Shown here piece after piece: positions 56,760-64,000 of a stretch of DNA of 64,000 nt. The notes under the pieces are model-generated. The model was given only the letters and a program-made list of their open reading frames with translations, made no database searches and was not told the origin of the DNA. The translations under genes were made by a program, and so were the position numbers. How positions within the stretch are numbered: position 1 is the first letter of the stretch; each line of letters opens with the position of its first letter. The stretch covers positions 1 through 64,000 of the forward strand of contig NZ_JAUYEY010000052.1 in assembly GCF_030689685.1 (NCBI RefSeq), read 5' to 3'. Origin of the DNA: Polaromonas sp. (lineage in GTDB: Bacteria > Pseudomonadota > Gammaproteobacteria > Burkholderiales > Burkholderiaceae_C).

Positions 56760-57023
56760 ATGGCACAAGTCACAATTTACGTCAAGGAAAGCGCCTTGGA
56801 GGCTGCAAAAATCGCCGCATCAAGGGCAAAAATCTCCGTTAGCCAGTGGTTTGCGCAGTTTGCTGAAGCGCAAGAGCAAAAACAAAAACAAAGTTGGCCT
56901 GAGTTTTTTGCCGAGGTTGATCAGCTTCTACTTCGGGAGCCTGAGGCTTTGGATGGCTGGAACGAGCTTTTGAAAGACCGCTACACCGGGCTTGGTGTTG
57001 ATGCGCCTCGGGAATCGTTTTGA
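56760..57023 (+). CDS. Antitoxin partner of a VapC-type toxin
   Basis: 87 residues. A ribbon-helix-helix-like start AQVTIYVKESALEAAKIAASRA and ISVSQWFAQFAEAQEQ, then an acidic helical tail (SWPEFFAEVDQLLLREPEAL...) for toxin binding. It follows mfd by 47 bases in an AT-richer stretch with a TTTAAAAACTTATAATTG promoter-like sequence. The toxin gene overlaps its stop by four bases. Confidence 0.8.
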   Translation: MAQVTIYVKESALEAAKIAASRAKISVSQWFAQFAEAQEQKQKQSWPEFFAEVDQLLLREPEALDGWNELLKDRYTGLGVDAPRESF

Positions 57024-57418
57024 AATACCTGCTCGACACCGACACATTGATCTACGTGTTCAAGCGTGCGGGCAATTGCCTTGAGCGCCTGGAGAACGAG
57101 CATGACAGCGATATAGCCACCAGCACGATCAATTTATTTGAACTTGAATTTGGCATGGCAAAGTCGTCAAACCAAACACTGATGGCACGTTATGTATCCG
57201 CCATCAGCGGCCGCTATGCCGTGCTTGGCTTTGATCTTGCAGCCAGCCAGCAAGCAGGCAGGGTCCGCGCGCATCTTCAAGCCAGCGGTTCACCAATAGG
57301 TCCCTATGACGTGCTGATCGCGGGCATCGCATTAACCAATAACCTGACGGTGGTGACTCGCAACGTGCGCGAGTTCTCAAGGGTGCCCCAACTGAAAGTC
57401 GAGAACTGGTATGACTGA
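57020..57418 (+). CDS. vapC: PIN-domain toxin, VapC family
   Basis: 132 residues. PIN acidic residues: D in YLLDTDTLIYVF, E in INLFELEFGMA, D in GPYDVLIAGIAL and the following N/T-rich VVTRNVREFSRV block. VapC toxins are tRNA or rRNA endoribonucleases blocked by their antitoxin. The start is TTG (TTGA overlap with the antitoxin stop), as in the other toxin gene at 43195. Confidence 0.9.
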   Translation: MKYLLDTDTLIYVFKRAGNCLERLENEHDSDIATSTINLFELEFGMAKSSNQTLMARYVSAISGRYAVLGFDLAASQQAGRVRAHLQASGSPIGPYDVLIAGIALTNNLTVVTRNVREFSRVPQLKVENWYD

Positions 57419-57521
57419 CAACGCCCCTGCATTGCATGACGCGCCAGCAGATGGACACATCGCCATCAAACTCCAGCGCGACAAGCATGGCCAGTTTTTC
57501 CCCAAAAGATCAGTCAAATAG
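57411..57521 (+). CDS. Possible 36-residue small protein after vapC
   Basis: ATG 57411 overlaps the vapC end by eight bases and opens MTDNAPALHDAPADGHIAIK, then LQRDKHGQFFPKRSVK. It has no recognised domain and no separate ribosome site. It may be a real micro-gene in the operon or the tail of a lost gene. Confidence 0.4.
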   Translation: MTDNAPALHDAPADGHIAIKLQRDKHGQFFPKRSVK

Positions 57522-57570
57522 GGCTCTGGCCCTTTCTGCTACTGCGTTAGCAGCTCAAAACCATAGTACC
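57518..57570. repeat. Dispersed AGCTA/ATAGC repeat upstream of serB
   Basis: ATAGGGCTCTGGCCCTTTCTGC, then CGTTAGCAGCTCAAAACCATAG, a diverged copy that ends six bases before the serB ATG. Confidence 0.55.
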
Positions 57571-57575
57571 CAAGC

Positions 57576-58286
57576 ATGACTCCGACTGAAACTTCCCCCG
57601 GCCTCGTTGCCAACCTCGCCACGCCTGACCTCAAGCTCAGCGACTTCAAGCTGATTGCCTTCGACATGGACTCGACGCTGATCAACATCGAGTGTGTCGA
57701 CGAAATTGCCGATGCCGCCGGCCGCAAGGCCGAGGTGTCGGCCATCACCGAAGCAGCCATGCGCGGTGAAATTTCCGACTACAAGGAAAGCTTGCGCCGG
57801 CGCGTGGCGCTGCTCAAGGGCGTCAGCGTCGACAGCATGGACGAGGTCTACCACCAGCGGCTCAAGCTCAACCCCGGCGCCGCCGAGCTCGTACATGCCT
57901 GCAAGGCGGCGGGCCTGAAGGTGCTGCTGGTCAGCGGGGGCTTCACCTTTTTCACCGACCGTGTGCGTGACGAACTTGGCATCGACTACACGCGTTCGAA
58001 CGTGCTGGAAGTCGAGGACGGCCTGCTGACCGGCCGCATGGTGGGCCAGTCCTGGGGCGACATCTGCGACGGCGAGGAAAAGAAAAAGATGCTGCTGGAA
58101 ACCTGCGCCATGCTGGGCATCACGCCGGCACAGGCGATTGCCATGGGCGACGGCGCCAACGACTTGCCAATGATGAGCGTGGCTGGCCTGTCGGTGGCCT
58201 ACCACGCCAAGCCGGCCGTGCGCGCGCAGGCCATGGTCGCCATCAACGAAGGCGGGCTGGACCGGCTGCTGGAAGTGCTCGCCTAA
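57576..58286 (+). CDS. serB: Phosphoserine phosphatase
   Basis: 236 residues. HAD motif I FDMDSTLINIECVDEIA (Asp nucleophile), motif II VSGGFTFF, Lys region EEKKKMLL and motif III AMGDGANDLPMM. Final step of serine synthesis. It lacks the N-terminal ACT-like domain of the long SerB form. The ABC exporter gene begins three bases after its stop, so the two form an operon. Confidence 0.93.
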   Translation: MTPTETSPGLVANLATPDLKLSDFKLIAFDMDSTLINIECVDEIADAAGRKAEVSAITEAAMRGEISDYKESLRRRVALLKGVSVDSMDEVYHQRLKLNPGAAELVHACKAAGLKVLLVSGGFTFFTDRVRDELGIDYTRSNVLEVEDGLLTGRMVGQSWGDICDGEEKKKMLLETCAMLGITPAQAIAMGDGANDLPMMSVAGLSVAYHAKPAVRAQAMVAINEGGLDRLLEVLA

Positions 58287-58289
58287 GCA

Positions 58290-60146
58290 ATGATCCTGCT
58301 CAAGCGTTTCGAGAAACTGCTGCACGCCTATCCCGACGCGGAGCCGGTGTTGCCGCCCAAGGGCTTCATCGCCTTCATCTGGGCCGCCTCGCAAGGCGCG
58401 CGCGGCTACATCCTGCTGCTGGCCGGCCTGTCGGCGACCATGGCGATCTTCGACGCCCTGCTGTTCGCCATGCTGGGGCGCATCGTGGACTGGCTGACCG
58501 TCACCCCGCCTGCAAACTTCTGGCAGGAGCGCGGCCCCGTGCTGGCGTTGCTGCTGGTCATCGTGCTGGCCAGCGTGGTCGTGGTGGCGCTGCAGACCAT
58601 CGTCAAGCACCAGACCCTGGCCATCAACTTCCCGATGCGCCTGCGCTGGAACTTTCACCGGCTGATGCTGGGCCAGAGCCTGTCTTTCTACCAAGACGAA
58701 TTTGCCGGGCGCCTGACCACCAAGGTCATGCAGACCGCGCTGGCCGTGCGCGACACGCTGTTTGTCATGGCCGACGTGCTGGTGACCATGGGCGCCTATG
58801 TGGTGACCATGACGCTGCTGGCCGGCTCCTTCGACATGAAGCTGGTGCTGCCCTTCATGGTCTGGCTGGCGCTCTACATGCTGTCGCTGGCCTACTTCGT
58901 GCCGCGCCTGGGCAAGATCGGCAAGCAGCAAGCCGATGCACGTTCGTTGATGACGGGCCGCATCACCGATGCCTACACCAACATCGCCACCGTCAAGCTG
59001 TTCTCGCACACGCATCGCGAGGCCGGTTTTGCACGCGCCGCCATGCTGGACTTCATGAAGACCGGGCATCGGCAGATGCGGCTGGTCAGCCTGTTCGAGA
59101 TCGTCAATCACGCGCTGAGCATGGGCCTGATCATCGGCATGGCCGGCACCTCACTGTGGCTGTGGTCCCAAGGCTCGGTCGGCGCAGGGGCGGTGGCGGC
59201 GGCCACGGCGATGGCACTGCGCCTGCAGGGCATGTCGCACTGGATCATGTGGGAAACCACCAGCTTGTTCGAAAGCGTGGGCACGGTGCAGGACGGCATC
59301 AACACGCTGTCGCGCGCACGCACCGTCGTCGATGCGCCAAACGCCCGAACGCTCGACGTGCCGCGCGGCGAGATTTGTTTCGAGCAGGTGGAATTCAACT
59401 ACAGCGCCAGCGGCCCGCGCGTGATAGCCGGCTTGACGCTGACGGTGCGGCCCGGTGAGAAGATTGGCCTGATCGGGCGCTCCGGCGCCGGCAAGTCCAC
59501 GCTGGTCAATCTGCTGCTGCGCTTTCATGACCTCTGCGGAGGCCGCATCCTGATCGACGGCCAGGACATCGCCACAGTCACGCAGGACAGCCTGCGCAGC
59601 CACATCGGCATGGTCACGCAAGACACCTCGCTGCTGCACCGCTCGGTGCGCGACAACATTGCTTACAGCCGGCCCGGCGCGACCGACGACGATGTGCGGC
59701 AGGCGGCATGCCGCGCCGAAGCCGACGCTTTCATCGCCCACCTGAGCGACCCACACGGCCGCACCGGCTACGACGCGCATGTGGGCGAACGGGGCGTCAA
59801 GCTCTCAGGCGGGCAGCGCCAGCGCATCGCAATTGCGCGCGTGATGCTCAAGGACGCGCCGATTTTGTTGCTTGACGAAGCCACCAGCGCGCTCGACTCC
59901 GAGGTCGAGGTCGCCATCCAGAGCAGCCTGGACACGCTGATGCAGGGCAAGACCGTGATCGCGATTGCGCACCGCCTCTCGACCATTGCCGCGATGGACC
60001 GCCTGATCGTGCTGGACCAGGGCCGTATCGTGGAAGAGGGAGACCACCGCAGCCTGCTGGCCAGCGGCGGCCTGTACGCACGGCTGTGGGCGCACCAGAG
60101 CGGCGGCTTCCTGGCAGAAAGTGTTGAGGAAAAGGAAGCGGTCTGA
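58290..60146 (+). CDS. ABC exporter with fused membrane and ATPase domains
   Basis: 618 residues. A type IV ABC exporter: six membrane helices (about 35-320), then the ATPase with Walker A GLIGRSGAGKSTLVNLLL, signature LSGGQRQRIAIARVMLKDAP, Walker B ILLLDEATSALDSE and switch His in IAHRLSTIAAMD. Works as a homodimer or heterodimer exporting lipids, peptides or drugs (MsbA/LmrA type); substrate unknown. Its promoter appears shared with serB. Confidence 0.88.
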   Translation: MILLKRFEKLLHAYPDAEPVLPPKGFIAFIWAASQGARGYILLLAGLSATMAIFDALLFAMLGRIVDWLTVTPPANFWQERGPVLALLLVIVLASVVVVALQTIVKHQTLAINFPMRLRWNFHRLMLGQSLSFYQDEFAGRLTTKVMQTALAVRDTLFVMADVLVTMGAYVVTMTLLAGSFDMKLVLPFMVWLALYMLSLAYFVPRLGKIGKQQADARSLMTGRITDAYTNIATVKLFSHTHREAGFARAAMLDFMKTGHRQMRLVSLFEIVNHALSMGLIIGMAGTSLWLWSQGSVGAGAVAAATAMALRLQGMSHWIMWETTSLFESVGTVQDGINTLSRARTVVDAPNARTLDVPRGEICFEQVEFNYSASGPRVIAGLTLTVRPGEKIGLIGRSGAGKSTLVNLLLRFHDLCGGRILIDGQDIATVTQDSLRSHIGMVTQDTSLLHRSVRDNIAYSRPGATDDDVRQAACRAEADAFIAHLSDPHGRTGYDAHVGERGVKLSGGQRQRIAIARVMLKDAPILLLDEATSALDSEVEVAIQSSLDTLMQGKTVIAIAHRLSTIAAMDRLIVLDQGRIVEEGDHRSLLASGGLYARLWAHQSGGFLAESVEEKEAV

Positions 60147-60170
60147 GCCAGTTGCCACCAGTGATTTGGA

Positions 60171-60229
60171 TGGCTCTCACCCGCGCCCTTGGGGAGACGG
60201 GTGGGGTGGGGTGGGGTGAGGGATTAGAG
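60171..60229. repeat. GGGTG-rich repeat with tandem GGGGT units
   Basis: CTCTCACCCGCGCCCTTGGG is followed by GGGTGGGGTGGGGTGGGGTG and AGGG. It is a degenerate copy of the GGGAGAGGG family expanded to several G-runs, capable of forming a G-quadruplex on the plus strand. Lies between the exporter and the convergent receiver gene. Confidence 0.6.
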
Positions 60230-60308
60230 CGTTCCGACTGTCATGAGTTTTGAAATGCTCAATAAAGTCAATTTTCTTATCGATTTCTGAGTCAAAAGAG
60301 CCAGAGGC

Positions 60309-60704
60309 TCAGATCTGCCGTTCAGGTTGATTTTTGCTGGTTTCTGCAATGCAGTAGGCAAAAAATTCGTCGAGCTCGTTGGACTTGTCGAACACCGCGT
60401 CGGCGCCCAGCGCCAGACTGCGTTCCCGAATAGCGGCGGTTGCGTAGTTTGTCAGCACCACCACTTTTTGGTACGGTTCACGCTGCTGGCAACCCGCCAG
60501 CACACCCATGCCGCTGCCTTCCTGAAGAAACATGTCCACAACCGCCAATTGCCACTGCCCATCGTGCACGGTCAGCCAGCGCGTGGCATCGGCCTCGGTC
60601 GCAGCGTGGCCAACCACCTTGACCATGGCGATTTCCGTCAGCGTCTCGATCAGATTCTCAAGAATTGTCTGGTTGTCTTCGACAAGGTAAGTGATGAGTG
60701 CCAT
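60309..60704 (-). CDS. Single-domain response regulator
   Basis: 131 residues with a receiver domain only: acidic pair in YLVEDNQTILENL, phospho-Asp57 in LAVVDMFLQEGSG, T in VVVLTNYA and Lys in AVFDKSNELDEF. No output domain, so it acts through protein contacts, as CheY-like or phosphorelay proteins do. No kinase gene adjoins; its partner is elsewhere. The small gene at 60759 lies upstream on the same strand. Confidence 0.85.
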   Translation of the reverse strand: MALITYLVEDNQTILENLIETLTEIAMVKVVGHAATEADATRWLTVHDGQWQLAVVDMFLQEGSGMGVLAGCQQREPYQKVVVLTNYATAAIRERSLALGADAVFDKSNELDEFFAYCIAETSKNQPERQI

Positions 60705-60758
60705 GAGGTATCCAATCTTTTTTTATCAACACATTGCTTGCCGAATTGACAGGCTTTT

Positions 60759-60962
60759 TTAATTGGGGAGCGCCGCGCACTGCTCGAAGTGAGCAGCCTT
60801 CAATCTCGCATGGGCTGCATCCAGCGCCTCAAACGCCGCGTCAATCGCCGCCTGGTTGCGAACCGGTGCGCGCAGCAGCATGTCGTAAGTGGCACGCAGA
60901 AAGTCGTAGTCAGCCAGCGCAACCGTGGGCCGTAGAGTGGATGTGATGACGTGTGCCTGCAT
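60759..60962 (-). CDS. Small helical protein, paralogue A
   Basis: 67 residues: a short N-terminal MQAHVITSTLRPTVA then two helices ALADYDFLRATYDMLLRAP and AIDAAFEALDAAHARLKAAH. It shares the spacing LADYD-x-x-RA-x-Y...AP...A-x-x-A...D-x-AH-x-R-x-K with the protein at 61292. Function unknown. It has a GGAG-type site (CCGGAGAC) before the ATG. Only MITE-like copy 4 and about 120 bp lie between the two paralogues. Confidence 0.7.
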   Translation of the reverse strand: MQAHVITSTLRPTVALADYDFLRATYDMLLRAPVRNQAAIDAAFEALDAAHARLKAAHFEQCAALPN

Positions 60963-61083
60963 GTGCGTCTCCGGTTAATCTCCTGAAGGGCGAGCATTGC
61001 GCCACCCAACATATTTTTAGTTTGCGAACGCTTGTTTGCTGGCGCCATAGGCCAACTCAAGCTATGCGTGTCGGAGATTGCCT

Positions 61084-61252
61084 CTAGGAGCCTGGGCGGC
61101 AGAAGGCGTCGAAGCGAGAAGTGGCCCCGGCGAAGACAGTTTTTGCCGGGTTTGCAGCCTCATAGCCGTAGCTATGGGGCAAAAAGCCCGTGAAAAATGG
61201 ACCGTCGCGGCCGCTTTGCAGCCGACGTTCCTTCTGCCGCCCAGGCTCCTAG
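61084..61252 (+). repeat. MITE-like repeat, copy 4
   Basis: 169 bp with CTAG at both ends and terminal repeats identical to copy 1; the interior differs from copy 1 at only a few positions (for example GCGAAGACAG instead of GCGAGGACAG). It lies between the two paralogous small genes. Confidence 0.92.
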
Positions 61253-61291
61253 CAGCCTGAAAAACCATGCAAGCGGCGCCGGCAAGACCGC

Positions 61292-61492
61292 TTACAAGGG
61301 CCGCAGATGAGTGGGGGCGTCATGGTCGCCCATGGCCTGCTTGAAGCGGGTATGGGCTTCGTCCATGGCCACCATGGCAGCGTTGACGGCTTTGTCATCC
61401 GGCGGGGCCATGCTTAAAAACTTCATGTAGTCGGCGCGCGCCTCGTCATAGTCGGCCAGCGCTTGTTGGGCATCGGGCATGTTGGCGCGCAT
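61292..61492 (-). CDS. Small helical protein, paralogue B
   Basis: 66 residues: MRANMPDAQQALADYDEARADYMKFL, then APPDDKAVNAAMVAMDEAH, TRFKQAMGDHDAPTHLRPL. It is a two-helix protein aligned with the one at 60759, suggesting a tandem duplication now separated by the MITE-like element. Function unknown. Confidence 0.7.
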   Translation of the reverse strand: MRANMPDAQQALADYDEARADYMKFLSMAPPDDKAVNAAMVAMDEAHTRFKQAMGDHDAPTHLRPL

Positions 61493-61507
61493 GGCGGCAG
61501 TACAGTA

Positions 61508-61678
61508 CTAGAGCGCAGGTTGAACCATGCCAGGGTCTTCCGGTCGCGCCAGAGGCGGCACCGGGCCCAGGTCGGGCTCGACCGGCAGTTCAGCCGGGTT
61601 GTGAGCTGGCTTGCCGCCAGGCGGAGCAGAGAGACCGTCGCCGGGCTCAGTGAAGCGGGTGGGCAGGGCGGCGCTCAT
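61508..61678 (-). CDS. Small proline-rich protein, 56 residues
   Basis: Opens MSAALPTRFTEPGDGLSAPP and continues GGKPAHNPAELPVEPDLGPV, then PPLARPEDPGMVQPAL. It is disordered, acidic and Pro-rich, with no domain. The frame is clean and lies in a run of small same-strand genes; repeated EPD-GPVPP motifs are the kind seen in stress-related micro-proteins, but this is weak evidence. Confidence 0.55.
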   Translation of the reverse strand: MSAALPTRFTEPGDGLSAPPGGKPAHNPAELPVEPDLGPVPPLARPEDPGMVQPAL

Positions 61679-61682
61679 GGAC

Positions 61683-61892
61683 TCAAATCACCGCGATCAA
61701 GGCCGGGGTCGGCAGATCTGCGGTCACCAGCGCCGCAGCCGCAGCCACGCTGACCGATACCGCAGACGCATAGGCAAGCACGGCCGGCACCCAGGGGTGA
61801 AGTCGCTGCCGCAACGAATGCCGCGAAGGCGCAGACAGCGCGCTGTCAACAGTTGTTGAGGAAATACCGAGATCGGATGCGGGTATGGTCAT
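61683..61892 (-). CDS. Small membrane protein, unknown
   Basis: 69 residues from MTIPASDLGISSTTVDSAL with one or two membrane segments (WVPAVLAYASAVSVSVAAAAALV, about 39-61). GAGG lies before ATG 61892. No family is recognised. It ends four bases before the next small gene on the same strand. Confidence 0.5.
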   Translation of the reverse strand: MTIPASDLGISSTTVDSALSAPSRHSLRQRLHPWVPAVLAYASAVSVSVAAAAALVTADLPTPALIAVI

Positions 61893-62034
61893 GAACAAAG
61901 CCTCTGAAGATAACCTCATGGTGCCTTGCAAGGCGTCAAACAGCCATAGGCCAAGGCGAGTTGCTGATGTCGGCGACAACCGACAAGCGCTCTACCTTTA
62001 ACCCTGACACGCCGGTTGCAGCCGTCGTTGCGCG

Positions 62035-62658
62035 CTAAAACTTGGGGATACGCAGGGTTTTGCTCAGCATCAGCGTGCCGGACAGGACAAACAGCAGGGC
62101 TAAGGGATGCAGCATCCACGGCCCCAGTTGCCACACGCCGCCATAAAGCTGCTCACCGAGGTTACCTTGCCAGGCGGCAAAGGCCAATATCGCCGTCAGC
62201 AACACACTGGTGGGGATGGGTGTTCCCTCGAAATAGGCCACCTTGGCAGCGCCCTGCGAGAGTGTCTCGGCGGTGACGTTGTAGCGCGCCAGCCGGCTAA
62301 CGCCGCAGCACACAAAATAAATCAACGCGATCCAGTCCCAGCCGCCGCGCATGCCGGCCGCAAAGGCCAGCGCTGCAGGCGCCACGCCGAAGGAGATGAT
62401 ATCGGCCAGCGAGTCAAGCTCGCGCCCGAGTGCCGAATGCTGGTTGCGCCAGCGCGCCACGCGGCCGTCGAGCACATCAAAAATAAAGGCGGCAGGCGCC
62501 ATGATGGCCGCAGCATAGAAAAAGAACTTCAGCCCTTCCACGGCATACAACATGGCCAGAAAAACGCCTGCAACGCCGCAAGCGGCGTTGCAAAGCGTCA
62601 AGAAGTCCGCCAGGTGAAAACCCCGCAGCATGGAAAAGTGTTTGGGCTGTTCGGTCAC
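62035..62658 (-). CDS. pssA: CDP-diacylglycerol-serine O-phosphatidyltransferase
   Basis: About 207 residues with several membrane helices and the CDP-alcohol phosphotransferase motif D-G-x2-A-R-x8-G-x3-D-x3-D in FDVLDGRVARWRNQHSALGRELDSLAD. This is the membrane (type II) PssA, making phosphatidylserine, precursor of phosphatidylethanolamine. The start is GTG 62658 or ATG 62631; neither has a strong ribosome site. Confidence 0.8.
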   Translation of the reverse strand: MTEQPKHFSMLRGFHLADFLTLCNAACGVAGVFLAMLYAVEGLKFFFYAAAIMAPAAFIFDVLDGRVARWRNQHSALGRELDSLADIISFGVAPAALAFAAGMRGGWDWIALIYFVCCGVSRLARYNVTAETLSQGAAKVAYFEGTPIPTSVLLTAILAFAAWQGNLGEQLYGGVWQLGPWMLHPLALLFVLSGTLMLSKTLRIPKF

Positions 62659-62707
62659 AGGTGCGGGATTTGGTTGAAGCTGCTCAACGGCAATCCGTCG
62701 TGGGCGA

Positions 62708-63187
62708 TTATTTCGCCGGCGCCGGCATGATGAGCACCGGGGCATTGGTCTTGGGCTCAATGCGCACCGACGTGGCGCCCGCCGGGACCACCACGGTCTC
62801 TACCTCGCGAATCACACCGCCGCCAGCCACACTGCCTTGCGTGTTGCCATAACCCATGACGCGCGCCTCACAGGCGGTGCGGTCTTCGCCGGTCAACACT
62901 TCACAGCGCTGGCGGGCATTGGCTTCAAACTGCGAGCCGCTGTTGTTGAGCTTGCCACTGCGTTTTTCAGCGGCAGCGTTGTTGGTCTCGCGCAGGCATG
63001 TCGCCTGGTCCTGTTGGGTACGCCCGGTCATGCAGGCCTCACGCTCCTTCTGGGCATTGCCGGAAGCGTCGATGCCGGTGGTTCCGGTGGCGGTAATCGG
63101 CACCTGCGCCACCGCGACGCCGGAAACCATCAACAGGGACAGGCCCATGCCGGCTAATACGCGGGGGAATTTTGAAAAGGTGTTCAT
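62708..63187 (-). CDS. Secreted small protein with Cys pairs
   Basis: 159 residues. Signal peptide 1-27 (LAGMGLSLLMVSGVAVAQ), then KEREACMTGRTQQDQATCLRE and ARQRCEVLTGEDRTACEARVMG, two C-x10-C pairs likely to form disulfides in the periplasm, then a Val-rich beta tail (VIREVETVVVPAGATSVRI). AGCTTGAGC precedes the ATG. The family is common in Burkholderiales, function unknown. Confidence 0.75.
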   Translation of the reverse strand: MNTFSKFPRVLAGMGLSLLMVSGVAVAQVPITATGTTGIDASGNAQKEREACMTGRTQQDQATCLRETNNAAAEKRSGKLNNSGSQFEANARQRCEVLTGEDRTACEARVMGYGNTQGSVAGGGVIREVETVVVPAGATSVRIEPKTNAPVLIMPAPAK

Positions 63188-63339
63188 GCTCAAGCTCCTT
63201 GGCCATTTAAAGATGCTTGAGTCTAGGAAGGCAGCGCAGCCGGGCATTGAGAGCATTCATCGCCGCTGCGGGGGTTCAGGCACCCGACCCCCTGTAGGAC
63301 AGGTCTTTCACAGGCAAAGCGGCGCCGTGCCGGAGAGAT

Positions 63340-64000
63340 TCAGGACAGTTTGGCGGGCCGGCTTTCGCCGGGCATGGTGAAGGAGTCCTCCCACTTGACG
63401 GCAAACCGGTCCGGCTTTTCCCGTATCATGAAGGAGCTGGTGCCGTCAGGGCTGAAGCTGGCGCTCTGGCTTGTCCCCCGCGTCTCGGTTGCGGCGGCCT
63501 GCTTGTCCTTGATCTCCGCCATGGCCGCCGCCTTGGCGGCTCGGACTTTTTCACTGGTGAAATCGTCCAGCGCCGCATGAAAGCTGCTGTCACCGCCGCG
63601 GGTTTCTACATGATCACGCTCAATGATCTCGGCCTCGCCGAGGAAGGCTGTGCGCATCGCGCCACCCGAAGGCAAGCTGCTGCTGCGCACCGTGGTGTAG
63701 CCAATGCCGCATTCCAGCAGCAGGCCTTCCTTCATGTCACGCTGGACCTTGGTCAGACCGCGTTTGCCCGGCACATCCACGCAGCCAACCACCTTGCCGT
63801 CCAGCGTGCTCACCACAAAAGTGCAATAGACGCCATCGAGCAGCTCATGCCAGTGCTGGTCCTTGTTTTCGGGTCGGTCCTTGGTGCTTGGAATGGTAAA
63901 GCGCATCACCGGCACCTTGACCATCACGGCGTGGTCGGGAAAAGCCGTGCGCAGCCATTTCCACACGTCCAGCTCTTCGCTGGTCACCAGTCCCCTGGCA
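63340..64000 (-). CDS. DUF2726-like protein, N-terminus beyond the window
   Basis: At least 220 residues in a frame still open at the window edge. LVTSEELDVWKWLRTAFPDH, VMVKVPVMRFTIP, YCTFVVSTLDGKVVGCVDV and KEGLLLECGIGYTTVR follow the DUF2726 (restriction-endonuclease-like) layout, although the usual DxxRxxxDF block is replaced by LLDGVYCTFVVS. The C-terminal 80 residues are low-complexity and Ala/Lys-rich. A GTG at 63987 could be the start, but the gene probably begins outside. Confidence 0.6.
   Translation of the reverse strand, partial: ARGLVTSEELDVWKWLRTAFPDHAVMVKVPVMRFTIPSTKDRPENKDQHWHELLDGVYCTFVVSTLDGKVVGCVDVPGKRGLTKVQRDMKEGLLLECGIGYTTVRSSSLPSGGAMRTAFLGEAEIIERDHVETRGGDSSFHAALDDFTSEKVRAAKAAAMAEIKDKQAAATETRGTSQSASFSPDGTSSFMIREKPDRFAVKWEDSFTMPGESRPAKLS

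Noticed and set aside
57555-59111. 518-residue open frame opposite serB and the ABC exporter
   Set aside because: Same shadow character; both plus-strand genes have clear catalytic motifs.

Overview
The window is chromosomal DNA of a betaproteobacterium, most likely Comamonadaceae (Rhodoferax/Polaromonas type). This is inferred from high-GC coding sequence, Bug-type solute receptors, the pyrG-kdsA-DUF1330-eno-ftsB gene order, and several short repeat families. No database search was possible, so every family call is from recognised motifs.

Layout. 0-5.5 kb: end of a probable mesX, mesD methionine synthase, a serine hydrolase, a truncated cupin gene, a glycine-zipper membrane protein, DUF427, a universal stress protein and an SDR. 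5.5-9.2 kb: Tat-exported intradiol dioxygenase, rluA, a decayed extra atpE copy, VF530, a 47-residue basic protein and ndh. 9.3-12.9 kb: a ModE-type regulator facing a tungstate ABC operon (tupB-tupC-tupA). 13-20.9 kb: AEC transporter, Bug receptor, xerD, cyclopropane fatty acid synthase, DUF455, gamma carbonic anhydrase, hslO. 21-30.9 kb: housekeeping genes ftsB, eno, kdsA, pyrG, coaBC, dut, slyD-like, roxA-like. 30.9-32.5 kb: an IS701-family element inserted exactly at the CTAG end of a MITE-like repeat, then fadH. 43.5-64 kb: an oxidoreductase, N-formylglutamate amidohydrolase, PACE efflux, an OmpR/EnvZ-type pair, ispF/ispD, mfd, a vapBC-type module, serB, an ABC exporter, small stress-type genes, pssA and a partial DUF2726-like gene at the edge.

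The outstanding region is 34.9-43.5 kb. A minus-strand gene encodes about 1,168 residues. It has an N-terminal domain shaped like a VirD4/HerA-type ATPase but without its Walker residues, then a reverse transcriptase (YADD), then a C-terminal Cas1 integrase with recognisable E/H/E ligands. A 140-residue protein precedes and overlaps it. Divergent to the pair, across a 208-bp spacer holding a perfect 14-bp palindrome, is a 705-residue P-loop protein with intact Walker motifs. This is followed by an H-NS-type protein and a VapD-like protein, VapD being of the Cas2 fold. A ParE/RelE-type toxin-antitoxin module lies further on. I saw no CRISPR array, effector cas gene or ordinary cas2 in the window. 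I read this as a candidate CRISPR-less RT-Cas1 acquisition or mobile defence module on an AT-rich, foreign-looking island.

The second theme is repeats. A 168-170 bp CTAG-bounded MITE-like family has four full copies and one solo end. A GC-rich family sits within a few bases of gene ends. A roughly 50-bp family occurs both between genes and in frame inside genes. A GGGAGAGGG family has one copy translated inside Mfd. Several of these repeats supply stop codons, start regions or protein segments.
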